From: Stutzerimonas stutzeri
Lineage (GTDB): Bacteria; Pseudomonadota; Gammaproteobacteria; Pseudomonadales; Pseudomonadaceae
Direction: 5' to 3'
DNA length: 64,000 nt
Assembly: GCF_019090095.1 (NCBI RefSeq)
Contig: NZ_JAGQFP010000002.1
Coordinates: 806,001 to 870,000 of the forward strand
In this document: positions 1 to 7,660 of the stretch, piece after piece
How the letters are laid out: each line of letters begins with the position of its first letter
How positions within the stretch are numbered: the first letter of the stretch is position 1
The notes under the pieces: model-generated
What the model was told of the DNA's origin: nothing
The model's input: the letters and a program-made list of their open reading frames with translations, nothing else
Database searches by the model: none
Program-made: the position numbers and the translations under genes

Positions 1-1035
1 CCGCAGCTGGCCAAACTGCAGGCCTGGCGCAACGTGTACAGCATGGTGTCGAGCTTCGTGGAGAACGAGCACCTGCGCCAGGCGCTGTCGTTCCATTCCC
101 TGTTAGTCGGCGGCAATCCCTTCGAAACCTCATCGATCTATGCGTTGATCCACGCTCTGGAGCGACAGGGCGGCGTCTGGTTTCCACGCGGTGGCACCGG
201 GGCGCTGGTGCAGGGGATGGTCAGGCTGTTCGAGGACCTGGGCGGCAAGCTGGAGCTGAATGCCGAGGTGGCGCGCATCGAGCTGGCCGGGGGCAAGGCG
301 AGCGCGGTAATCACCGGCGATGGCCGTCGCTTCGACACCGATGCGGTGGCTTCGAATGCCGATGTGGTGAACACCTACAAGCAGCTGCTCGGCCATGAGC
401 AACGCGGTCGTGACGAGGCCAAACGGCTCTCCGGCAAACGCTTCTCCATGTCCTTGTTCGTGATTCATTTCGGCCTCAAGCGTCGTCATGAGCATCTGCA
501 GCACCACACGGTGTGCTTCGGGCCGCGCTACCGCGAGCTGATCGATGAGATCTTCAAGCGCGAGACCCTGGCCGATGACTTCTCCCTCTACCTGCATGCG
601 CCCTGCGTCACCGACCCCTCGCTGGCGCCGGAAGGCTGTGCCAGTCATTACGTGCTGGCACCGGTGCCGCATCTGGGCACCGCGGATATCGACTGGGCGG
701 AAGAGGGGCCCAAGTACCGCGATCGCATCTTCGAATACCTCGAGCGGCACTACATGCCCGGGCTGCGTGAGGATCTGGTGACCCACCGCATCTTCACGCC
801 GTTCGATTTCCGCGACGAGCTCAATGCCCATTTGGGCTCGGCGTTCTCGCTGGAGCCGATCCTCACCCAGAGCGCCTGGTTCCGCACCCACAACCGCGAT
901 GACGTGATTCCCAACCTCTATATCGTCGGTGCCGGCACGCATCCCGGTGCCGGTGTGCCGGGTGTCGTGGGGTCGGCCAAGGCCACGGCCGGGCTGATGC
1001 TGGAGGACTTCATGTCGCAGGAGCGGGCCGGATGA
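1..1035 (+). CDS. crtI: Phytoene desaturase, C-terminal part (5' end outside window)
   Basis: FAD-dependent desaturase that converts phytoene to lycopene in carotenoid synthesis. The reading frame is open from base 1, so 344 residues are present and roughly the first 150 of a usual 490-500-residue CrtI lie outside the window, including the N-terminal dinucleotide-binding motif. The visible part has the family's C-terminal FAD-contact segment: the stretch IVGAGTHPGAGVPGV, about 30 residues before the end. Its stop overlaps the crtB start (ATGA at 1032), so the two are translationally coupled. The internal ATG at base 43 is not the real start. The CrtI family call is firm. The number of desaturation steps cannot be told from this fragment. 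Confidence 0.93.
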   Translation, partial: PQLAKLQAWRNVYSMVSSFVENEHLRQALSFHSLLVGGNPFETSSIYALIHALERQGGVWFPRGGTGALVQGMVRLFEDLGGKLELNAEVARIELAGGKASAVITGDGRRFDTDAVASNADVVNTYKQLLGHEQRGRDEAKRLSGKRFSMSLFVIHFGLKRRHEHLQHHTVCFGPRYRELIDEIFKRETLADDFSLYLHAPCVTDPSLAPEGCASHYVLAPVPHLGTADIDWAEEGPKYRDRIFEYLERHYMPGLREDLVTHRIFTPFDFRDELNAHLGSAFSLEPILTQSAWFRTHNRDDVIPNLYIVGAGTHPGAGVPGVVGSAKATAGLMLEDFMSQERAG

Positions 1036-1958
1036 ACGATCAGGTCATCGACCAGTCGACGCAGGCGATCAACCTCGGCTCCAAGAGCTTTGCCGCGGCG
1101 GCCAAGCTGTTCGACGAACGCACGCGCCAGAGCGCGGTGATGCTCTACGCCTGGTGCCGGCACTGCGATGACGTGATCGATGGTCAGACGCTTGGACATG
1201 GGCAGGTCGAGGGCGACCGCTCCACCGGAGAGGCACGCCTGGCCGAGCTGGTGGACCTCACCGAGCGTGCCTACGCCGGCGAGCCGATGCGCGACCCGGC
1301 TTTCGCCGCCTTCCAACAGGTGATTCGGCGCCATCGGATTCCCAAGGCCCATCCGCTGGAGCATCTGGCGGGCTTCCGCATGGATGTGCAGGACTACTGT
1401 TACCAAACCCTCGACGACACGCTGCTGTACTGCTACCGCGTCGCTGGCGTGGTGGGCCTGATGATGGCAAAGGTCATGGGCGCCGAAGCGGAAGCGACGC
1501 TGGACCGGGCCTGCGATCTCGGGCTGGCATTCCAGCTCACCAATATCGCGCGCGACATTGTCGAGGACGCCGAGATCGGTCGCGTCTATCTGCCGGCTGA
1601 GTGGCTCGCGGAGGCGGGTGTCCCGGCTGACGAGGTCGCCTCTGCGCAGCATCGCGGGGCTCTGGCGACCCTGGCGGCGCGGCTGGTAGACCTGGCCGAA
1701 CCTTACTATCAGTCGGCCTCGCAGGGCTTGCGCGATCTACCGCTGCGCTCGGCCTGGTCGATTGCCACGGCTCACGGTGTCTACCGGCAAATCGGCGTCG
1801 AGGTGAAAGCGCGCGGCGCAGCGGCCTGGGATGCGCGGGTGTCGACCAGCAAAGCGCAGAAGCTGCAGTTCCTCCTCGGCGGCGGCGTGCTGGCGCTGGC
1901 CTCGCGGCGGATGCAGGTCAGGCCGCGTCCTGACGATCTTTGGAATCGCCCTCGCTAG
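1032..1958 (+). CDS. crtB: 15-cis-phytoene synthase
   Basis: Condenses two geranylgeranyl diphosphates head-to-head into phytoene, the first committed step of C40 carotenoid synthesis. The 308-residue protein shows both aspartate-rich Mg-diphosphate sites of the squalene/phytoene synthase fold: CDDVIDG near residue 46 and NIARDIVEDA near residue 173, followed by the typical GRVYLP. Length is normal for bacterial CrtB. It overlaps crtI by 4 nt and ends 16 nt before the stop of the opposing crtZ. Squalene synthase is the only realistic alternative, and the crtI-crtB-crtZ context argues against it. Confidence 0.95.
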   Translation: MNDQVIDQSTQAINLGSKSFAAAAKLFDERTRQSAVMLYAWCRHCDDVIDGQTLGHGQVEGDRSTGEARLAELVDLTERAYAGEPMRDPAFAAFQQVIRRHRIPKAHPLEHLAGFRMDVQDYCYQTLDDTLLYCYRVAGVVGLMMAKVMGAEAEATLDRACDLGLAFQLTNIARDIVEDAEIGRVYLPAEWLAEAGVPADEVASAQHRGALATLAARLVDLAEPYYQSASQGLRDLPLRSAWSIATAHGVYRQIGVEVKARGAAAWDARVSTSKAQKLQFLLGGGVLALASRRMQVRPRPDDLWNRPR

Positions 1959-1959
1959 G

Positions 1960-1977
1960 TAGGGTCAACAAACCCTA
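1960..1977. terminator. Weak hairpin between convergent crtB and crtZ
   Basis: TAGGGT and ACCCTA pair around a 6-nt CAACAA loop between the two convergent stops, overlapping the crtZ stop codon. There is no T-run of note on the plus strand (only ATT follows). It may weakly insulate the two transcripts. Confidence is low because the stem is only 6 bp. Confidence 0.3.
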
Positions 1978-2463
1978 ATTCTTCTTGCGCAACGGCCCAT
2001 CGTGCAGCTCGCGCAGCTGCTGCTTGAGCACCGGCAGCGGCGGCGCGTAGAGAAAGCCAAAGGACACGCAGCGCTCCTTGCCCTCGACCGCATGATGCAG
2101 GCGGTGCGCCTGGTACAGCCGCTTGAGATAACCGTTGCGCGGCACGTAGCGCAGCGGCCAGCGGTGATGCACCAGCCCGTCATGGGCGACAAAGTAGAGA
2201 AAGCCGTAGGCCGTCATCCCGGCGCCGATCCATTCCAGCGGGTGATAGCCGGCGGTGCCGAGGGCGATCAGCCCGATCGCGACGCCGGCGAACACCACGG
2301 CATACAGGTCGTTCTTTTCGAACCAACCCGTGCGCGGCTCATGGTGCGACCGGTGCCAGCCCCAGCCCCAGCCATGCATCACGTACTTGTGCGCCCACCA
2401 GGCGAACAGTTCCATGCCGGCCAGGGTGGCTAGAAATACCAGGGTGTTGGTCAGCACGGTCAT
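1975..2463 (-). CDS. crtZ: Beta-carotene 3-hydroxylase
   Basis: Membrane di-iron hydroxylase that adds the 3- and 3'-hydroxyls to beta-carotene rings, giving zeaxanthin. All histidine clusters of the fatty-acid-hydroxylase superfamily are visible: HKYVMH, HRSHHEP, HDGLVHH and HRLHH. Hydrophobic helices lie at about residues 3-20 and 45-85. I place the start at the ATG at 2463 (MTVLTN, 162 residues), because the CrtZ family begins just before the first membrane segment. A GTG at 2514 would add 17 residues. It lies tail-to-tail with crtB. Its presence implies xanthophylls, and hence a yellow colour, if the rest of the cluster upstream is intact. Confidence 0.94.
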   Translation of the reverse strand: MTVLTNTLVFLATLAGMELFAWWAHKYVMHGWGWGWHRSHHEPRTGWFEKNDLYAVVFAGVAIGLIALGTAGYHPLEWIGAGMTAYGFLYFVAHDGLVHHRWPLRYVPRNGYLKRLYQAHRLHHAVEGKERCVSFGFLYAPPLPVLKQQLRELHDGPLRKKN

Positions 2464-2556
2464 GTCCGATCCGTTCGTCTGCAGGTCGCGCCAGTTTACG
2501 CGCTGCGTCGCCACAATGAACCTGGCTCCGACGCTTGGCGCGGCGCTCGTTGTCGC

Positions 2557-3600
2557 TTAACGGTTCCAGCCGGCCGCCAGCGCTTCGGTCAGCCGTGCCG
2601 CCGGAATCGGCTGGCATCCGCTGACGTTTTGCCCCGCCCAGAGCGGTGAAAAGTGATCGATGCCCTGGGGCTCGGCGGTGGCGCGCAGGCTGCCGATGGC
2701 ATTGCCTGCCAGCGGAAACGCCGGCACGGCGCTGGGTCGGGCACCCAGTTCGCGCATGAGGCGATTGACGATGCCCCGCGCGGGCCGGCCGGAGAACAGG
2801 GTGGTCAATACGGTGTGCTCGGCATCCGGGCTCTGCAGGGCCTGGCGGTGCAATGGGCTGGCGCGGCTTTCGTCGCATAACAGGTACGCCGTGCCAACCT
2901 GCACCCCCGCTGCGCCAAGTGCCTGCGCGGCGGATACGCCGCGAGCATCGGCAATCCCACCGGCGGCGATCACCGGCACGTCCAACGCGGCGACGAGCTG
3001 CGGCAGCAAGGCGAAGGTGCCCAGCTGACCGTCGATGTCTTCGCTGAGAAACATGCCGCGATGCCCGCCGGCTTCGACGCCCTGGGCAATCACCGCATCG
3101 ACGCCCTGCGCCTGCAGCCAGCGGCCTTCCTCAAGCGTCGTGGCGCTGGAAAGGATCTTCGCACCGGTCGCTTTGACCCGCTGTAGCAGGTCCGGCGCCG
3201 GCAGGCCGAAATGGAAGCTGACCACCGGCGGGCGATGGCGCTCCACCACCTCGGCCATCGCGGCATCGAACGGTTTGCGAGTCGCCCCGCTGGGGATGCT
3301 CGCCGGGTCGATTTCCAGCTCTTTCAGGTAGGGCGCCAGTAACGCCAGCCAGGCCTCGGTGCGTGCCGGGTCCTCGACAGGCGTTCGATGGCAGAAGAAG
3401 TTCAGGTTATAGGGTCTGCGCGTAAGTGCTGTGATGGCGCTCAGTTCGGCGTCGAGTGTTTCGGCGTTGAGCATGCCGGCGGGAATCGAGCCCAGCCCGC
3501 CGGCCTCGGATACCGCCGCCGCGAGCCGATGGTTCTGTGAGCCGGCCATCGGGGCCTGGATCACGGGCAAGCTGATCTCGAAAAGGGCGCGGATGTCCAT
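2557..3600 (-). CDS. Nitronate monooxygenase-type NAD(P)H/FMN oxidoreductase
   Basis: FMN TIM-barrel protein of the nitronate monooxygenase (2-nitropropane dioxygenase) family, 347 residues. Visible family signatures are the N-terminal QAPMAG FMN-phosphate strand, GVEAGGHRG in the middle (the conserved His of class I nitronate monooxygenases) and AAGGIADARG. These enzymes oxidise toxic propionate-3-nitronate or related nitronates. The natural substrate here is inferred only. It runs in the same direction as crtZ, 93 nt upstream of it, and could be co-transcribed. It diverges from rlmJ. A second possibility in the same fold is an FMN-dependent enoyl reductase (FabK), less likely from the class I signature. 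Confidence 0.85.
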   Translation of the reverse strand: MDIRALFEISLPVIQAPMAGSQNHRLAAAVSEAGGLGSIPAGMLNAETLDAELSAITALTRRPYNLNFFCHRTPVEDPARTEAWLALLAPYLKELEIDPASIPSGATRKPFDAAMAEVVERHRPPVVSFHFGLPAPDLLQRVKATGAKILSSATTLEEGRWLQAQGVDAVIAQGVEAGGHRGMFLSEDIDGQLGTFALLPQLVAALDVPVIAAGGIADARGVSAAQALGAAGVQVGTAYLLCDESRASPLHRQALQSPDAEHTVLTTLFSGRPARGIVNRLMRELGARPSAVPAFPLAGNAIGSLRATAEPQGIDHFSPLWAGQNVSGCQPIPAARLTEALAAGWNR

Positions 3601-3673
3601 CGGTACTCCTTGATCGGTTGGGCAGAGCTACAGACTGTAGCAGCCGTTTGTCGCGGATTTGCACACGAGGTTG

Positions 3674-3708
3674 CGCCGCGATTCGCCGGCCCCCTGCGAA
3701 TCGCGGCG
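3674..3708. repeat. Perfect 13-bp inverted repeat upstream of rlmJ
   Basis: Arms CGCCGCGATTCGC (3674-3686) and its exact complement (3696-3708) are separated by 9 nt. It sits in the 145-nt gap between the divergent starts of the nitronate monooxygenase gene (3600) and rlmJ (3746). It has no T-run, so it is not a standard terminator. It could be a regulatory hairpin in the rlmJ leader or a REP-like element. Confidence 0.6.
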
Positions 3709-3745
3709 TCGCGCAGTTAGACTGTGCGCACTTCAGGAGTACCCG

Positions 3746-4585
3746 ATGAACTACCGCCACGCTTTCCACGCCGGCAATCACGCCGACGTCTTCAAACACC
3801 TCGTATTGTCCCGTCTGTTCGCGATGCTGGCTCGCAAGGAGGCGCCGCTGGCCTATCTCGACAGCCATGCCGGCGTCGGCCTGTATGACCTCGCAGGCGA
3901 TCAGGCCAGCCGCACCGGCGAATGGCTGCAGGGGATTGCACGCCTGTGGCAGGCAGAGGAGGTGCCGGCGATCGCGCAGGGGTATCTGGACGTGATCCGT
4001 GCGCTTAACCCGGACGGCACGCTGCGTTACTACCCCGGCTCACCCGAGCTGGCGCGTCGGCTGACGCGCCCGCAGGATCGCCTGCAGCTCAACGAGAAGC
4101 ATCCGGAAGACGGCCGGCTACTCAAAGACAACATGGCCGGCGATCGCCGAGTCGCGGTGCATCTGGGCGAAGGCTGGCACGTGCCGCGCGCCTTGATGCC
4201 GACCGCCGAAAAGCGCGTCGTCCTGCTGATCGATCCGCCTTTCGAAAAGGCCGACGAGCTGAGCCGTTGCGTACAGGCCCTGGGTGAGGCGCTGGGGCGG
4301 ATGCGTCAGACCATCGGCGTGATCTGGTATCCGATCAAGGATGAGCGTCAGCTCAAGCGGTTCTATCAGGACCTGTCGCGCAGCGGCGCACCCAAGCTGC
4401 TGCGCGCCGAGCTGTTCGTCCACCCCACCGGCGAGGCCCTGCGCCTGAACGGCTCGGGTCTTGCCATCAGCAATCCGCCGTGGGGGCTTGAGGAGGAACT
4501 GCGCGAGCTGCTGCCCTGGCTGGCCAGGCTGCTGGGCCAGAGCGAGGGCGGCTGGCGGTTGGATTGGTTGGTGGAAGAGAAGTAA
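3746..4585 (+). CDS. rlmJ: 23S rRNA (adenine-2030-N6)-methyltransferase
   Basis: SAM-dependent enzyme that makes m6A2030 in 23S rRNA. The 279-residue protein starts at the ATG at 3746 behind a good Shine-Dalgarno (AGGAG at 3735-3739). The family N-terminus MNYRHAFHAGNHADVFKH begins exactly there, so the frame open from 3659 is longer than the gene. The catalytic motif appears as LLIDPPFEK near residue 165 (a DPPF version of the N6-methyltransferase DPPY). Length matches the family of about 280. It is convergent with srkA and monocistronic in appearance. The family is often annotated as competence protein ComJ or DUF519. Confidence 0.93.
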   Translation: MNYRHAFHAGNHADVFKHLVLSRLFAMLARKEAPLAYLDSHAGVGLYDLAGDQASRTGEWLQGIARLWQAEEVPAIAQGYLDVIRALNPDGTLRYYPGSPELARRLTRPQDRLQLNEKHPEDGRLLKDNMAGDRRVAVHLGEGWHVPRALMPTAEKRVVLLIDPPFEKADELSRCVQALGEALGRMRQTIGVIWYPIKDERQLKRFYQDLSRSGAPKLLRAELFVHPTGEALRLNGSGLAISNPPWGLEEELRELLPWLARLLGQSEGGWRLDWLVEEK

Positions 4586-4603
4586 CGACTGAGTGACGCC
4601 TTT

Positions 4604-4635
4604 GGTGGATCGGTGAAGCGTGATCCACCCTACGT
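4604..4635. repeat. Dispersed intergenic palindromic repeat, single copy
   Basis: GGTGGATC and GATCCACC form an 8-bp inverted repeat around 10 nt, followed by CTACGT. The same 32 nt occur without change at 61089-61120 inside the thiC-cytX repeat array. It lies between the convergent rlmJ and srkA stops, where a hairpin could act on transcript ends, but it lacks a T-run. Confidence 0.8.
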
Positions 4636-4679
4636 GGCGTGGCCGGTGCAGACTGTCCTATCGCCAGCAGCCTTCAGCG

Positions 4680-5654
4680 CTAGAAAAGCTTCAGCGGCTC
4701 TTCCTGCAGGGCCGACATCTGTTCACGGAGGATCAGCACCTGATCGCCCCAGTAGCGTTCGGTGCCGAACCAGGGAAAGCTCATCGGGAAGGCCGGGTCA
4801 TCCCAGCGGCGGGCCAGCCAGGCGCTGTAATGCATCAGGCGCAACGCGCGCAGGGCTTCGATCAGCGGCAGTTCGCGCGGGGCGAAGTCGTGGAATTCGC
4901 TGTAGCCATCCACCAGTTCGGACAACTGCCCGAGCCGCTCATGACGTTCACCGGCCAGCATCATCCAGATGTCCTGTACCGACGGGCCCATACGGCAGTC
5001 GTCCAGATCGACCAGGTGAAACGCATCGTCACGGGCAAGGATGTTGCCGGGATGGCAGTCGCCATGCAGGCGGATCGTCTGGAAATCGGTGCGGGCGAAG
5101 ACGTCATCGACGCGCTTGAGCAGGTCGCGCGCCACCGACTCATACGCGGGGAGCAGGCTCCTGGGCACGAAGCCGCCTTCGAGCAGCGTCGCCAGCGATT
5201 GGTGGCCAAAATGCTGGGCATCAAGCGTTTCGCGATGCTCGAACGGACGGCTGGCGCTGACCGCGTGCATGCGACCCAGGAGCTGGCCGAGGCGGTAAAG
5301 CTGATCCAGATTGCCCGGCTCCGGCGCGCGACCACCACGGCGGGGAAAAAGCGCGAAGCGAAAACCGGCATGTTCGAACAGGGTCTTGCCATCGCGCTCG
5401 ACTGGCGCCACGACCGGGATTTCGTGATCGGCCAACTCCTTGGAGAACTGGTGCTCTTCGAGAATGGATTCGTTGCTCCAGCGACCCGGGCGATAGAACT
5501 TCGCCACGATCGGGGTTTCGTCCTCGATGCCCACCTGGTAGACGCGGTTTTCGTAGCTGTTCAAAGCCAGCACGCGGGCGTCGCTGAGGAAGCCGATACT
5601 TTCCACCGCATCGAGCACAAGGTCAGGTGTCAGTGTGTCGAAGGGGTGGCTCAT
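4680..5654 (-). CDS. srkA: Stress response Ser/Thr protein kinase (YihE family)
   Basis: Cytoplasmic kinase of the YihE/SrkA family, which in enterobacteria counters programmed death under stress. The 324-residue length and the start at 5654 (MSHPFDTL) fit the family. The frame remains open upstream to 6353, but that stretch overlaps comF and is not coding. The kinase core shows a catalytic loop HGDCHPGN near residue 200 and the metal-binding LVDLDDC about 16 residues later. An N-terminal lobe lysine lies in ETPIVAKFYR. It is downstream of comF on the same strand with a 65-nt gap, so co-transcription is possible. Confidence 0.92.
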   Translation of the reverse strand: MSHPFDTLTPDLVLDAVESIGFLSDARVLALNSYENRVYQVGIEDETPIVAKFYRPGRWSNESILEEHQFSKELADHEIPVVAPVERDGKTLFEHAGFRFALFPRRGGRAPEPGNLDQLYRLGQLLGRMHAVSASRPFEHRETLDAQHFGHQSLATLLEGGFVPRSLLPAYESVARDLLKRVDDVFARTDFQTIRLHGDCHPGNILARDDAFHLVDLDDCRMGPSVQDIWMMLAGERHERLGQLSELVDGYSEFHDFAPRELPLIEALRALRLMHYSAWLARRWDDPAFPMSFPWFGTERYWGDQVLILREQMSALQEEPLKLF

Positions 5655-5719
5655 GGTCGGCTCCGTGGACGGGTCGCCAGTGTATTGCACTGGGGCGTTT
5701 ACACAACCGCAGGTCGTGG

Positions 5720-6427
5720 CTAGTCGCCGGGCTTGGGGGTACGCGCCAGGCAATAGACATCCACGCGCGCGGCGCCGGCCCGCTTGAGCAAACGCGCCAG
5801 GGCTTCGGCGGTGGCGCCGGTGGTGAGCACGTCGTCGATGATCGCCAGGTGCCGTCCGGTCAGCGGCCGCTCGCATGTCAGGGCGAACGCCAGACGCAGG
5901 TTTTTGCGCCGGCTCGCCGCGTCGAGCGCCTGCTGTGATTGGGTCTCCTGGACCCGCTGTAGGAGCGTTGCGTCGACCGGGATGGCCAATGCCGAACTCA
6001 GCCAGTCGGCAAGCATCTGCGCCTGGTTGAAGCCGCGCTGGCGCAGCCGTCGGCGTGCCAGTGGCACCGGTACCAGCGCGTCGGGACGGGGCAGGCCTTC
6101 GTCGAACGCGTGCCGCAAATGGTGCGACAGCTGCTCGGCCAACAGTCGGCCGAGCGGCCATTGCGCTTGATACTTGAAGCGGCTGATGAGGGCGTCTACG
6201 GGAAAGGCGAAGCGCCACGGGACGGTAACTTGACCGAATGCGGGCGGCCGCTTCAGACATTCGCCACAGATCAGGCCGGCCGCCGGCAATGGCAGGGCGC
6301 ACAGGCCGCAATGCTCGCGCAGCCAGGGCAGTTCGGCTTCGCAAGCCGCGCAAATCGATTGCCCTGTTTCGCAGCGCTCATCACAGAGCGAACAGCGGTG
6401 TTCAATATTTAGCCAGTTGTAAACCAT
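5720..6427 (-). CDS. comF: ComF family phosphoribosyltransferase-like protein
   Basis: 235-residue ComF/GntX protein. Four CxxC-type pairs (CSLCDERC, CAAC, CGLC, CGEC) in the first 60 residues make a predicted zinc ribbon. The C-terminal half ends in a type I phosphoribosyltransferase PRPP loop, LAIIDDVLTTGAT. In naturally transformable bacteria ComF takes part in inward DNA transport or processing of transforming DNA. Its biochemical reaction is not established. The start (MVYNW) is fixed by a strong Shine-Dalgarno, AGGAAAGGA, ending 4 nt upstream. The first codons overlap a BirA-type operator shared with the divergent bioB. Confidence 0.92.
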   Translation of the reverse strand: MVYNWLNIEHRCSLCDERCETGQSICAACEAELPWLREHCGLCALPLPAAGLICGECLKRPPAFGQVTVPWRFAFPVDALISRFKYQAQWPLGRLLAEQLSHHLRHAFDEGLPRPDALVPVPLARRRLRQRGFNQAQMLADWLSSALAIPVDATLLQRVQETQSQQALDAASRRKNLRLAFALTCERPLTGRHLAIIDDVLTTGATAEALARLLKRAGAARVDVYCLARTPKPGD

Positions 6428-6448
6428 GAGTCCTTTCCTGGTTGACAG
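6417..6448. promoter_or_regulatory. BirA biotin operator between comF and bioB
   Basis: TTGTAAACC (6417-6425), a 14-nt spacer, then GGTTGACAG (6440-6448). The known proteobacterial BirA site is TTGTAAACC-N14/15-GGTTTACAA, so the left arm is perfect and the right arm differs at two positions. It lies directly upstream of the biotin operon. The left arm is inside the first four codons of comF, and the spacer and right arm cover the comF ribosome-binding site. BirA with biotinyl-AMP should repress bioB here and may also affect comF. Confidence 0.85.
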
Positions 6449-6470
6449 CGTCTCGCGCTTGGCTAACCAT
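6442..6470 (+). promoter_or_regulatory. Putative bioB promoter
   Basis: A perfect -35 hexamer TTGACA (6442-6447) lies within the right BirA arm. At 17 nt spacing the -10 candidate is AACCAT (6465-6470), which is weak. The overlap of -35 and operator arm explains why that arm departs from the BirA consensus and fits repression by occlusion. The -10 assignment is uncertain. Confidence 0.5.
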
Positions 6471-6520
6471 TTCGCATCCGTGCCAGGCCGCCGAGCCGCT
6501 ACTAATTACAAGGATTGCTT

Positions 6521-7576
6521 ATGAGCGCCACCACCGCTTCCGTTACCCGTCACGACTGGAGCCTCGCCGAGGTTAAGGCGCTCTTCGAACAACCTTTCAA
6601 TGACCTGATCTTCCAGGCTCAAGGCGTGCACCGCCAGCACTTCGATGCCAACCGCGTTCAGGTTTCGACATTGCTGTCGATCAAAACCGGCGCCTGCCCC
6701 GAAGATTGCAAATACTGTCCGCAATCAGGCCACTACAACACCGGCCTCGATAAAGAAAAGCTGATGGAAGTGCAGAAGGTGCTCGATGCGGCTGCCGAAG
6801 CCAAGGCCATCGGCTCGACGCGCTTCTGCATGGGCGCCGCCTGGAAACACCCGTCCGCCAAGGACATGCCGTACGTCCTGAAGATGGTCGAGGGCGTGAA
6901 AGCCATGGGATTGGAAACCTGCATGACGCTCGGCAAGCTCGATCAGGAGCAGACCAAGGCGCTGGCCGCTGCAGGCCTGGATTACTACAACCACAACCTC
7001 GATACCTCGCCGGAGTTCTACGGCAACATCATCACCACCCGCACCTACGCCGACCGTCTGGAGACGCTGAGCTACGTCCGCGATGCAGGGATGAAGATCT
7101 GCTCCGGTGGCATCCTCGGCATGGGCGAGTCGCTGAACGACCGCGCCGGCCTGCTGATTCAGCTGGCCAACCTGCCCGAGCACCCGGAGTCGGTGCCGAT
7201 CAACATGCTGGTCAAGGTCAAGGGCACGCCGCTGGCTGACGAGCAGGACGTCGATCCCTTCGACTTCATCCGCATGCTCGCCGTGGCGCGGATCATGATG
7301 CCCAAGTCCCACGTTCGCCTGTCCGCCGGGCGCGAGCAGATGAACGAGCAGATGCAGGCCCTGGCCTTCCTCGCCGGTGCCAACTCGATCTTCTATGGCG
7401 AGAAGCTGCTGACCACTGGCAACCCGCAAGCTGACAAGGACATGCTGCTGTTCAAGCGCCTGGGCATCCAGCCCGAAGCGCGCGAAGAGCATGACGACGA
7501 AGTGCACCAGGCCGCTATCGAGCAGGCGCTGGTCGAGCAGCGCGACAGCAAGCTGTTCTACGACGCCGCCGTGTAA
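6521..7576 (+). CDS. bioB: Biotin synthase
   Basis: Radical SAM enzyme that inserts sulfur into dethiobiotin, the last step of biotin synthesis. 351 residues. The radical SAM cluster CPEDCKYC (CxxxCxxC) lies near residues 51-58, and the [2Fe-2S] site residues are expected in the well-conserved remainder ([25 protein letters not shown]). The ATG at 6521 follows AAGGA at 6510-6514. The TTG two codons upstream is not needed. It is the first gene of bioBFHCD, behind the BirA operator. Confidence 0.97.
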   Translation: MSATTASVTRHDWSLAEVKALFEQPFNDLIFQAQGVHRQHFDANRVQVSTLLSIKTGACPEDCKYCPQSGHYNTGLDKEKLMEVQKVLDAAAEAKAIGSTRFCMGAAWKHPSAKDMPYVLKMVEGVKAMGLETCMTLGKLDQEQTKALAAAGLDYYNHNLDTSPEFYGNIITTRTYADRLETLSYVRDAGMKICSGGILGMGESLNDRAGLLIQLANLPEHPESVPINMLVKVKGTPLADEQDVDPFDFIRMLAVARIMMPKSHVRLSAGREQMNEQMQALAFLAGANSIFYGEKLLTTGNPQADKDMLLFKRLGIQPEAREEHDDEVHQAAIEQALVEQRDSKLFYDAAV

Positions 7577-7594
7577 ACACGGACCTGGAAGCCC

Positions 7595-7643
7595 GAAGCC
7601 GGAAGCTTGAAGCGATTCGGCGTTGCTTCCAGCTTCTGGCTTC
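7595..7643. repeat. GAAGC-type imperfect inverted repeat between bioB and bioF
   Basis: 19-nt arms at 7595-7613 and 7625-7643 match at 17 of 19 positions across an 11-nt loop. They are built from repeated GAAGC/GCTTC units (GAAGCTGGAAGC type). A related element with 12-bp perfect arms lies at 32294-32346 between ilvE and waaF. It fills most of the bioB-bioF spacer and could form a stable RNA hairpin within the operon message. Confidence 0.75.
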
Positions 7644-7660
7644 CCGCTTCGAGCTTGCCT

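Noticed and set aside
5655..6353. N-terminal extension of srkA to 557 residues
   Set aside because: The extra part overlaps comF in another frame and is low-complexity Arg/Ala sequence. The family start is at 5654.
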